Assembly: GCA_045540055.1 (NCBI GenBank)
Contig: JAZQGO010000040.1
Span: 1-12,805, forward strand
Origin: SIG565 sp045540055
GTDB lineage: Bacteria > Bacillota > Clostridia > Oscillospirales > Acutalibacteraceae
Length of the DNA stretch: 12,805 nucleotides
Direction of reading: 5' to 3'
Shown here: positions 5,690 through 12,610 of the stretch, one piece after another
Position numbering within the stretch: position 1 is the first letter of the stretch
Layout: each line of letters begins with the position of its first letter
Translations under genes and position numbers: made by a program
Notes under the pieces: generated by a model
The model's input: only the letters and a program-made list of their open reading frames with translations
What the model was told of the DNA's origin: nothing
The model's database searches: none

Positions 5690-6361
5690 ATGCGAATGCG
5701 AAAAAAGAAAAATCTTGAAACCCGACTTGACGCTTGCCTCGACAGGCTTATTATAATTGACCGACTTGAACGTGACTTTAACTCGGTTGATAGGGTTAAG
5801 GAATATATTGACCTTTCACAGTATTTTGAAAAACAGCAACCTATTCACCTTGAAATCGGTTGTGGCAAGGGCCAGTTTATTTGCGAATTGGCAAGACGCC
5901 GCACCGATATAAATTTTATTGCGGTTGAGAAGATAGGCAATGTTATTGTTTCTGCCGCAGAGAATGCAATTTCTGAAGGCCTTAAAAATGTTTTATTTTT
6001 AAAATGCTCGGCAGAATATCTTTGCAGCTACATAAAGGAAAATACGATTGAGCAATTATATCTTAATTTTTCCTGCCCTTACCCTAAAAAGAAATACGCA
6101 TCACACAGACTTACGGCGCCAAGATTTTTGAATATCTATAAATCGCTTTTAAAGGATGATGCCGAAATCCACCTTAAAACCGATAATCGCGGCTTGTTTG
6201 AGTTTAGTCTTGAGCAGATGAGTGAGAACGGCTATGCCTTTAAAAATGTTTCACTCGATTTACACAGTAGCGATTTTGAAGGAAATATTGTTACTGAATA
6301 TGAACAGAAATTCGTTTCTCTCGGTTTACCGATATATCGCCTTGAAGCTTATTTAAAATAA
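5690..6361 (+). CDS. trmB: tRNA (guanine-N7)-methyltransferase
   Basis: This 223-residue TrmB makes m7G46 in tRNA variable loops using S-adenosylmethionine. The SAM-binding motif LEIGCGKG is at 54-61, the AVEK acidic strand at 78-81, and the C-terminal TEYEQKF...GLPIYRLEA at 202-220 is diagnostic. HLKTDN (161-166) is also conserved. The usual 'FSDPWPKKRH' signature reads FSCPYPKKKY (127-136), so the Asp often treated as catalytic is Cys129 and the Trp is Tyr. I recall similar variants in other Clostridia, so this is likely a lineage form and not damage. AGAGG (5677-5681) supports ATG 5690. First gene of the putative operon, 18 bases ahead of the lipoprotein gene. Confidence 0.95.
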   Translation: MRMRKKKNLETRLDACLDRLIIIDRLERDFNSVDRVKEYIDLSQYFEKQQPIHLEIGCGKGQFICELARRRTDINFIAVEKIGNVIVSAAENAISEGLKNVLFLKCSAEYLCSYIKENTIEQLYLNFSCPYPKKKYASHRLTAPRFLNIYKSLLKDDAEIHLKTDNRGLFEFSLEQMSENGYAFKNVSLDLHSSDFEGNIVTEYEQKFVSLGLPIYRLEAYLK

Positions 6362-6379
6362 ATTACGAGGAGAATATTT

Positions 6380-7885
6380 GTGAAAAAGATTATAGCAATG
6401 ATTATGTGCGTCGTTCTTTTATGTGCGCTTGTCGGTTGCGGCGGCACGGGTGACGGTAACGGCAATAAAGAACCTGCATCGGCCGAAATCGGCAGCATTG
6501 AGCTACTTAGTGAATATCCCGATACTATGACGGGCGTATTTGATAAAAAAAATATTGTTCTTACCTTTGCCGCACTTAGTGATACCCATATGGGCGGTAA
6601 TAAATATCAATATGATTCATCATACAATATACTCACAAGCGCTATCAATCAATGCGAAGAGTTTGCGACAAACAAAAAGCTTGACGCAGTATGCTTTGCA
6701 GGCGACTTAGTCAACTGTACAAATTCACAGTCTAATGTAATCGGCGCCGAAGAGGGTCAGACCGTCGCAGAGGCGCAGGCAATACAGTCGGTTGTAGAGC
6801 GTGAAAACTTTTTAAGAGCCATAATTGATTCAACCGATACAAAAACAAAGCTTTTCTACTGTCTCGGCAATCATGACAGTGGAAATGGTAAAAACGCTCA
6901 ATTATTCATCGACTCATTTTCGGGCAAAAACAAACAATATTATAACCGCTTTTATGGTGATGACCTCGATAAGGCCGCTTTGGTAAAGGGAAACAGACAC
7001 GTTAAAATTAACGGATACAGCTTTTTGGCGCTTGAGGCGGACTGTGACGCTTCGGGTTACACGTGGCTACAGAACACACTTGATTCAATCATAGCCGAAA
7101 ACCCACAACAAACCATATTTTTATTCCACCATTATGCGCCTGCTAATTTGGCGTTCAGCTCTGCAGGTCAGAATAAAGAATTGCGTAAGGTTTTAGAAAA
7201 GTATCCGCAGGTTATTGTGTTTAGCGGACATACCCATCCGCAAATAGATTTTGATAATGCGCTTATGCAGAGCCCCAAAGGCTTTGTTTCCGTAACATGT
7301 GGCTCTGCCAACAATACGTCGACCGACTTTTATGTTACAGCTTCGGGCGCCCCCGCAGTTAACGGAGCCAGTTCGGATATTAAAAACTATGCCGAAGGTC
7401 TGGTCGTTGAGGTCGACAAAAGTGGTAATATTAGAATTTCACGTTATAACTTTACAATAGGCAAAAAGATTGCAAGCAGCTTTGTAATACCTTCGGTTAA
7501 AAAGGACGGTACCCGTTCACTCGATTACACCAAGGACCGCAAAGACAAAACAGATGCTCCTGTATTTATTTCAAATAATATTTCTGCCAAGAAAAAGGGC
7601 TCAAACATTGAGGTTAAATTCCCTGCGGCAGCTTCCCCTACACAGAAAATTTACAGATACGAAATAACGATTACCAATACTAAGACAAACGAAAAGTCAG
7701 ATATCAAAAATGCAAGCTCATTTTTCTATAAATTTGCAACACCTGCCGAAATGCCAAAAGAATACACCGTAAACTTTGATGCAGGCATACCGATAGGCAG
7801 CGGTACATATAAAATTGAGGTCGTTGCGGTAGATTCGTGGCCGCTCAAATCCGAGCCGCTTACATACGAGTTGGTGATTAAATAA
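6380..7885 (+). CDS. Lipoprotein metallophosphoesterase (calcineurin-like)
   Basis: This 501-residue protein starts at GTG 6380, with GAGGAG at 6367-6372 seven bases upstream. Residues 1-20 are a lipoprotein signal (KK, hydrophobic core, lipobox LVGC with C20), so it should be anchored on the outer face of the membrane. A full calcineurin-type site follows: SDTH (D68, H70), AGDL (D109), GNHD (N164, H165), FHH (H250, H251) and SGHTH (H284, H286). All two-metal ligands are present. Residues ~390-500 look like a beta-rich Ig/FN3-like domain (IEVKFPAAASPTQKIYRYEI, then YTVNFDAG). The substrate is unknown; extracellular phosphate esters such as nucleotides, phosphorylated glycans or lipids are possible. 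Its stop overlaps the next start by one base, indicating coupled translation. Confidence 0.88.
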   Translation: MKKIIAMIMCVVLLCALVGCGGTGDGNGNKEPASAEIGSIELLSEYPDTMTGVFDKKNIVLTFAALSDTHMGGNKYQYDSSYNILTSAINQCEEFATNKKLDAVCFAGDLVNCTNSQSNVIGAEEGQTVAEAQAIQSVVERENFLRAIIDSTDTKTKLFYCLGNHDSGNGKNAQLFIDSFSGKNKQYYNRFYGDDLDKAALVKGNRHVKINGYSFLALEADCDASGYTWLQNTLDSIIAENPQQTIFLFHHYAPANLAFSSAGQNKELRKVLEKYPQVIVFSGHTHPQIDFDNALMQSPKGFVSVTCGSANNTSTDFYVTASGAPAVNGASSDIKNYAEGLVVEVDKSGNIRISRYNFTIGKKIASSFVIPSVKKDGTRSLDYTKDRKDKTDAPVFISNNISAKKKGSNIEVKFPAAASPTQKIYRYEITITNTKTNEKSDIKNASSFFYKFATPAEMPKEYTVNFDAGIPIGSGTYKIEVVAVDSWPLKSEPLTYELVIK

Positions 7886-8505
7886 TGGTTAAAAATTTAA
7901 TTTTTGATTTTGGCAACGTTGTTGTACACTTCGACCCCGATTATATGACGGGTTGTATTACTAGAGACCCCGATGAATTTGAGATTTTGCGTGACACAGT
8001 TTTTAATCCCAAAACCTTTGAGCAGACCGATAAGGGCTTTATAACCGCCGCCGAGCACAAAAAAATAGTGTGCGCTGAATTGCCAGAGCATCTACATAAA
8101 AAGGCAGGGCAGATACTCGATACCTGGTATCTTAATCTACCCATATGGCAGGGTATGGAAAAACTGCTGACCGACGCTAAAAAATCAGGGTATAAAATAT
8201 ACCTGCTGTCGAATATCAACATTCAGTTCAGTGAAAATCGCCAAAAGTTAGAAATATTAAGGCTTTTTGACGGTATTCAGCTATCGAGCGATATAAAGCA
8301 TACAAAGCCCGACCCTGTAATTTATAATACATTACTTGAGCGTTATGATTTGAAGGCAGAGGAATGTGTTTTTATAGACGACAGAAAAATAAATATCGAC
8401 GGCGGTGAGGCGGTCGGTATCAAGGGCTATTTGTTTGACGGTAGTACAGAAAATTTAAGAAAATATATAAACACAGCCGATAATATGGCTTATAAAATAA
8501 ATTAA
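7885..8505 (+). CDS. HAD-superfamily hydrolase (YihX-like, subfamily IA)
   Basis: This 206-residue cytoplasmic phosphatase-type protein has all four HAD motifs. Motif I is LIFDFGNVVV (nucleophile D8), motif II LLSNIN, motif III the Lys of HTKPDP, and motif IV VFIDDRKINIDGG. The cap between motifs I and II is alpha-helical (type C1). The acid two residues after D8 is Gly10. E. coli YihX, an alpha-glucose-1-phosphate phosphatase, has the same 'FDxGNV' form, so this is a family trait. Downstream lies a probable hexosamine 1-kinase, which makes a sugar-1-phosphate; a matching substrate is plausible but unproven. ATG 7885 overlaps the upstream TAA by one base. Confidence 0.87.
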   Translation: MVKNLIFDFGNVVVHFDPDYMTGCITRDPDEFEILRDTVFNPKTFEQTDKGFITAAEHKKIVCAELPEHLHKKAGQILDTWYLNLPIWQGMEKLLTDAKKSGYKIYLLSNINIQFSENRQKLEILRLFDGIQLSSDIKHTKPDPVIYNTLLERYDLKAEECVFIDDRKINIDGGEAVGIKGYLFDGSTENLRKYINTADNMAYKIN

Positions 8506-8518
8506 GGAGAAGAGAAAG

Positions 8519-9754
8519 ATGTTTTTTGATGAACTTAAAAATTATGATAATGAGGTTTTTGTCGCTTGCAATGATGAGCTATCAAGACAAAGACACAATA
8601 TCGAGCTTATTGCTTCTGAGAATATAGTGTCCAAGGCGGTTTTATTAGCGGCAGGCACACCTCTTACCAATAAATATGCCGAGGGTTATCCTGCACACCG
8701 TTATTACGGTGGTTGTGTACACGTTGATGTTGTTGAGGATATTGCCCGTGAGCGCGCAAAAAAGCTTTTTGGTGCAGAGCATGCAAATGTTCAGCCACAC
8801 TGTGGCGCCAATGCCAATCTTGCCGCATTTTTTGCTTTAGTTCAGCCGGGCGACACAGTTATGGGTATGAACTTAGCCCACGGCGGTCACCTTTCACACG
8901 GCTCGCCCGCAAATATTTCGGGTAAATACTTTAATATCGTACCTTACGGTGTATCGGATGAAACACAGGTAATTGACTATGATGAAATGGAAAGAATTGC
9001 ACTTGAGTGCAAGCCAAAGCTCATCGTAGCAGGTGCCAGCGCATACCCGAGAGTTATCGATTTTAAGCGCATCAGAGAAATTGCCGATAAGGTTGGCGCA
9101 TATTTAATGGTTGATATGGCACATATTGCAGGTCTTATTGCTGCAGGACTTCATCCGAGTCCCGTGCCGTATGCCGATGTTGTAACAACCACAACACACA
9201 AGACCCTGCGTGGTCCGCGTGGCGGTATGATTCTCTGTAAAGAGAGTCTCGCAAAGCAGATAGACAAGGCGGTATTCCCCGGTACTCAGGGCGGTCCGCT
9301 TATGCATATTATTGCGGCCAAGGCGGTGGCTTTAGGTGAGGCATTGAGCCCCGAATTTAAAGAGTATCAGCAACAGGTTATAAACAATGCCAAGGCTTTA
9401 TCCGAAGCACTTATTGCAGAAGGCTTTGACCTTGTATCAGGCGGTACCGACAATCACTTAATGCTCCTCGATTTGCGTAAGTTTGATATTACGGGTAAAG
9501 AGCTTGAAAAGCGTCTTGACGAGGTTCATATTACCCTAAATAAAAACGCAATTCCCAATGACCCGCAAAGTCCGTTTGTTACAAGCGGTGTAAGAATCGG
9601 CACACCTGCCGTAACCTCTCGCGGCTTTAAGGAAAATGAGATGAAGCTCATCGCTAAATGGATAAAGGATACCGTAACCGACTTTGAAAATTCAAAGGAA
9701 AGAATTTCAAGCGAGGTTATGGCTCTTTGCGAAAAATTCCCCATTTACGAATAA
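8519..9754 (+). CDS. glyA: Serine hydroxymethyltransferase
   Basis: This 411-residue PLP enzyme interconverts serine and glycine with transfer of a one-carbon unit to tetrahydrofolate. The family signature is complete: SENIVSKAVLLAAGTPLTNK and YAEGYPAHRYYGGC near the N terminus, HCGANANLAAFFAL, AHGGHLSHG, DMAHIAGLIAAG, and the PLP lysine K228 in TTTTHKTLRGPRGG (K229 in E. coli). Length is normal (E. coli 417). AAGGAGA at 8504-8510 overlaps the stop of the HAD gene and is eight bases from ATG 8519, which supports operon membership. Its place between a HAD phosphatase and amino-sugar genes is not a standard glyA context. Confidence 0.98.
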   Translation: MFFDELKNYDNEVFVACNDELSRQRHNIELIASENIVSKAVLLAAGTPLTNKYAEGYPAHRYYGGCVHVDVVEDIARERAKKLFGAEHANVQPHCGANANLAAFFALVQPGDTVMGMNLAHGGHLSHGSPANISGKYFNIVPYGVSDETQVIDYDEMERIALECKPKLIVAGASAYPRVIDFKRIREIADKVGAYLMVDMAHIAGLIAAGLHPSPVPYADVVTTTTHKTLRGPRGGMILCKESLAKQIDKAVFPGTQGGPLMHIIAAKAVALGEALSPEFKEYQQQVINNAKALSEALIAEGFDLVSGGTDNHLMLLDLRKFDITGKELEKRLDEVHITLNKNAIPNDPQSPFVTSGVRIGTPAVTSRGFKENEMKLIAKWIKDTVTDFENSKERISSEVMALCEKFPIYE

Positions 9755-9778
9755 ATTTATAACTTTCAGGAGTTACTT

Positions 9779-10861
9779 ATGGAAACTTTAATTTTAGATG
9801 TTTTAAAAGAATACGGGTTTAGCGAAAACGAGGTTCAGCACTTAGCACCGTTTGGCGACGGTCTTATAAATAGGACGTATCGTTTTTTTGTAAAGGGTAG
9901 GGCATATCTTTTGCAAAAATTAAATACCGAGGTTTTTAAAAACCCCGAAGGTCTTATGGACAACTTTGTTGCCGTTACCGCATTTCTCAAAGAAAAAATT
10001 GCAAAAGATGGTGGCGACCCCGAGCGCGAGGCACTCACAATAGTTAAAACGCTTGACGGCAAAAGCTTTACTGAGACGGGCTACGGCGCATTTCGCGTAA
10101 TGCTTTTTATAGATGCCATAAGCATAAATTCGGTTGATAATCCCGAGCAGTTAATTTCGGTTGCGGCTACCTTTGGAAAATTTCAAAATATGCTGGCAGA
10201 CTATCCCGCCGATACTCTCTTTGAGGTTATACCCGACTTCCACAACACCGTAAAACGCTTCGAGCATTTGCTCACAGCAATAGAAAACAACGTAGCCGGC
10301 AGACGCGATGAGGTAAGCGCCGAGATAGAGTATGCCCTTAGTATGAAGGATAGAATCGGCGCGGTTGTTGATGGTATGAAGGACGGCTCTATACCGCTTC
10401 GCGTAACCCATAACGACACAAAACTAAATAACGTCTTGCTTGACAAAGATACTTTAGAGGGAGTTTGCGTTATCGACCTCGATACCGTAATGCCGGGCTC
10501 ATATCTATACGACTACGGTGATGCCCTGCGATTTGCAGGCAACAACACTATAGAGGATGACCCTGATTTGTCCAAGGTATATCTTAACTTCGATAATTTT
10601 GCCGCCTTTACAAAGGGCTATTTATCGCAGGTTAAGTCGGTGCTGACACCTCGTGAAATTGAGCTTTTGCCTTTTTCAATCGAGCTTATGGCGTACGAGT
10701 GCGGTATAAGATTTTTAACCGATTACCTAAACGGTGACACCTACTTTAAAACTACATATCCCGAGCATAATCTTGTTCGCGCACGAAATCAGTTCAAGTA
10801 TGCGCGCGACCTTGACAAAAATCTCGATAAGATGAATAACTATATAAAGGAAATAATTTAA
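9779..10861 (+). CDS. N-acetylhexosamine 1-kinase-like phosphotransferase
   Basis: This 360-residue protein has the APH/choline-kinase-like fold. The ATP-binding N-lobe shows FGDGLINRTYRFFVKGRAYL and LQKLN. The catalytic loop is RVTHNDTKLNNVLLD (H211, D213, N218) and the metal motif is VIDLDTVMPG (D233, D235), followed by LYDYGDALRFAGN. Length and the THNDTKxNN/IDLDTVMPG wording match bifidobacterial NahK (359 aa), which phosphorylates GlcNAc and GalNAc at C1 in lacto-N-biose/galacto-N-biose use. The next gene is nagA, one base away, which supports an amino-sugar substrate. No lacto-N-biose phosphorylase is present, so substrate choice is inferred. AGGAG (9768-9772) fits ATG 9779. Many homologues in databases are only called 'aminoglycoside phosphotransferase'; resistance is unlikely here. 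Confidence 0.85.
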   Translation: METLILDVLKEYGFSENEVQHLAPFGDGLINRTYRFFVKGRAYLLQKLNTEVFKNPEGLMDNFVAVTAFLKEKIAKDGGDPEREALTIVKTLDGKSFTETGYGAFRVMLFIDAISINSVDNPEQLISVAATFGKFQNMLADYPADTLFEVIPDFHNTVKRFEHLLTAIENNVAGRRDEVSAEIEYALSMKDRIGAVVDGMKDGSIPLRVTHNDTKLNNVLLDKDTLEGVCVIDLDTVMPGSYLYDYGDALRFAGNNTIEDDPDLSKVYLNFDNFAAFTKGYLSQVKSVLTPREIELLPFSIELMAYECGIRFLTDYLNGDTYFKTTYPEHNLVRARNQFKYARDLDKNLDKMNNYIKEII

Positions 10862-10862
10862 A

Positions 10863-11939
10863 TTGGCTGATTTAGTAATAAAAAATGCTGTTATCGGCGA
10901 TACGCTTACCGATATTACCGTTAAAAACGGCAAAATATACTCTATCGGAAAAACCGATGAAAAGGGTATAGATGTCGGCGGTAATAAGCTTTTTGCGGGA
11001 CTAATTGACGTCCACACCCACGGCTGTATGGGGCATGAAGCTGTTGACGGTGATATTGGGGTTATTGCTCACCATATGGCATGCCACGGTACAACGTCAT
11101 TTTTACCTACAACAAGCACCGTAGGTATGGACACCATTTATAATGCTGTAAATATTGATATAAGCTCAGTAAAAGGTGCGAATGTTTTAGGCTTTCATGC
11201 TGAAGGTCCCTACATAAACGCGAAATACAAGGGTGCACAGGATGAAAAATTTATCCGCAAGCCCGATATAGAGGAGTTTAAAAAATTACCCAATATTAAA
11301 GTGGTTACCGTAGCACCCGAGGTGGAGGGCGCACTCGATTTTATTAAGGAGTGCGATACTATTGTCGCACTCGGTCATACCGATGCCGATTATGATACCA
11401 CAATTAAGGCAATTCAAAACGGTGCGAATTGTTTGACCCACACCTTTAATGCCATGCCGCCAATCCTGCACCGCAACCCGTCTGTTATTGGTGCCGCAGT
11501 TGAAAAAAGAATATACGCCCAACTCATTTGCGATGGCTTCCACGTACAAAGAGGTGCAATGTGGCTCATTTACCGCGCCTTTGGACCTGAGCGAACGGTT
11601 ATGATAAGTGACTCGATTCGTGCCGCAGGACTGCCAAAGGGTGAATATACGTCGGGAGGACTTACCATCGTTATTGAGGAAAACAACGTGGTTGCGCGCC
11701 TTAAGGATGGCACCATAGCAGGAAGCCTTAAATTCTTGCTTGATGGCGTTAAAACTGCCATCCGGCACGGCATACCCGAGGCCGATGCCTTTAAAATGGC
11801 ATCACAGACCCCCGCCGAATTACTCGGCGTAAATAAGGGCAAAATCGAGGTAGGTTACGACGCCGACTTTATTATACTCGATAAAGACTATAATCTTTTA
11901 ACTACCATAATTAGCGGTGAGGTTTATTATCAAAAATAA
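10863..11939 (+). CDS. nagA: N-acetylglucosamine-6-phosphate deacetylase
   Basis: This 358-residue amidohydrolase removes acetate from GlcNAc-6-phosphate, giving glucosamine-6-phosphate for NagB or cell-wall synthesis. Metal and active-site residues are all visible: H51/H53 in DVHTHG, E114 in FHAEGPYIN, H172 in LGHTDADY, H193 in THTFNAMPP, H227 in ICDGFHV and catalytic D250 in MISDSIRAAG. DGTIAGS and the closing GYDADFIILD strand are also typical. It starts with TTG at 10863, one base after the kinase stop, with AAAGGA (10846-10851) inside the kinase end, so translation is probably coupled. The rare start may keep its level low. It is the last gene before a strong terminator; NagB is not in the window. 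Confidence 0.95.
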   Translation: MADLVIKNAVIGDTLTDITVKNGKIYSIGKTDEKGIDVGGNKLFAGLIDVHTHGCMGHEAVDGDIGVIAHHMACHGTTSFLPTTSTVGMDTIYNAVNIDISSVKGANVLGFHAEGPYINAKYKGAQDEKFIRKPDIEEFKKLPNIKVVTVAPEVEGALDFIKECDTIVALGHTDADYDTTIKAIQNGANCLTHTFNAMPPILHRNPSVIGAAVEKRIYAQLICDGFHVQRGAMWLIYRAFGPERTVMISDSIRAAGLPKGEYTSGGLTIVIEENNVVARLKDGTIAGSLKFLLDGVKTAIRHGIPEADAFKMASQTPAELLGVNKGKIEVGYDADFIILDKDYNLLTTIISGEVYYQK

Positions 11940-11942
11940 AAC

Positions 11943-11975
11943 AAAGCGCGGTGCGTTACGCACCGCGCTTTTTCT
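11943..11975 (+). terminator. Strong terminator closing the operon
   Basis: AAAGCGCGGTGCG (11943-11955) pairs with CGCACCGCGCTTT (11959-11971) and runs into TTTTTCTT, three bases after the nagA stop. Confidence 0.95.
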
Positions 11976-12019
11976 TAAGGGATTGTTATAATGCTTTTAT
12001 ATTGTCGCTTATGCCGCGA

Positions 12020-12275
12020 CCGGCACGCCCTTTCTTGTGTAGGCGAAAAGAAAGGGCGGAAAGATTCGCCTTTTCTAAGGGGGAATTTCGATTTCCCCCT
12101 TAGGTGACGAGTTTTTAATTGTATTAAAACGCCGCCAAAGAGTGAAAACTGCGTTTTCAATTTGTCGACAAGCTTTACGTGTTTATAGTATATTCGCCGT
12201 CACCGTATCCCCCTTAAACGACAAGGGCTTCGCCCTTGACCCGCATAGAATACTTGGATGCGAACAGTATTCTTA
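12020..12275. repeat. Gene-free region with several strong hairpins
   Basis: There is no credible gene in 11975-12310. Four perfect dyads are visible. CGCCCTTTCTT (12026-12036) pairs with AAGAAAGGGCG (12048-12058), CTAAGGGGGAA (12075-12085) with TTCCCCCTTAG (12093-12103), CAAGGGC (12222-12228) with GCCCTTG (12232-12238), and AGAATACT (12247-12254) with AGTATTCT (12266-12273). Competing pairs also exist: AGGCGAA (12041-12047) with TTCGCCT (12065-12071), TAAGGGGGA with TCCCCCTTA (12208-12216), and GGTGACG (12103-12109) with CGTCACC (12198-12204). It could be a structured RNA, a cluster of palindromic repeats, or remains of a mobile element. Confidence 0.6.
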
Positions 12276-12309
12276 TGGCTCTTTTCTAAAGGGTACTTAT
12301 TATACACAT

Positions 12310-12528
12310 TTATTTTAATTTTCGGGGTGTATCAATAAGTCCCAAAAGATAATCGAGCGAAATATTGTAGTGCTTTGCAAGCTTGATGTATTTATCCACA
12401 CCCATCTTTTGAGCGCCTGTTTCCCATTTACTTACCTGCTGTCTGGTGGTGTTTAATAGTTCTGCTATATCTTTTTGTGAAAAATCTTTATCTTCTCTAA
12501 TGTTTTTTAACCTTTCAAAATAGTTCAT
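12310..12528 (-). CDS. Small Xre/Cro-CI-type transcriptional regulator
   Basis: This 72-residue single-domain HTH_3 protein starts at ATG 12528. AGGAGG (12537-12542) is eight bases upstream, whereas a TTG at 12534 would be only two bases from it. Residues ~4-60 form the five-helix Xre fold: RLKNIREDKDFSQKDIAELL, then NTTRQQVSKWETG, the recognition helix, and KYIKLAKHYNISLDYLLGL. There is no C-terminal sensor or peptidase domain, so it resembles small element-borne or phage-type repressors. It is divergent from a strong plus-strand promoter, and an inverted repeat lies between the two promoters. This suggests it represses both its own gene and the rightward transcript. Its target is otherwise unknown. 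Confidence 0.93.
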   Translation of the reverse strand: MNYFERLKNIREDKDFSQKDIAELLNTTRQQVSKWETGAQKMGVDKYIKLAKHYNISLDYLLGLIDTPRKLK

Positions 12529-12550
12529 TTGCAAAACCTCCTTTTTTTAT

Positions 12551-12577
12551 ATTATAACACGCATTCTTTAAGATGCG
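12551..12577 (-). promoter_or_regulatory. Extended -10 promoter of the Xre gene with overlapping inverted repeat
   Basis: On the minus strand TGTTATAAT (TATAAT at 12551-12556) is an extended -10 box with no good -35. CGCAT (12560-12564) and ATGCG (12573-12577) form an inverted repeat in the spacer, directly next to the -35 of the divergent promoter. This is a natural place for Xre autorepression. Confidence 0.6.
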
Positions 12578-12578
12578 C

Positions 12579-12606
12579 TTGACAAGACCTTAAAAGGCGC
12601 TAAAAT
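12579..12606 (+). promoter_or_regulatory. Strong rightward promoter divergent from the Xre gene
   Basis: A perfect TTGACA (12579-12584) and TAAAAT (12601-12606) are 16 bases apart, giving a start near 12613. It is back to back with the Xre promoter, and the palindrome between them touches both. Confidence 0.75.
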
Positions 12607-12610
12607 AATT

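Noticed and set aside
11286..11768. 160-aa ORF antisense to nagA
   Set aside because: nagA on the plus strand has every catalytic motif; the antisense frame has no recognisable domain and no ribosome site worth noting.
11975..12160. 61-aa minus-strand ORF in the hairpin region
   Set aside because: It runs through two strong inverted repeats, is rich in Arg/Lys/Phe as expected for such repeats, and has no convincing ribosome site.
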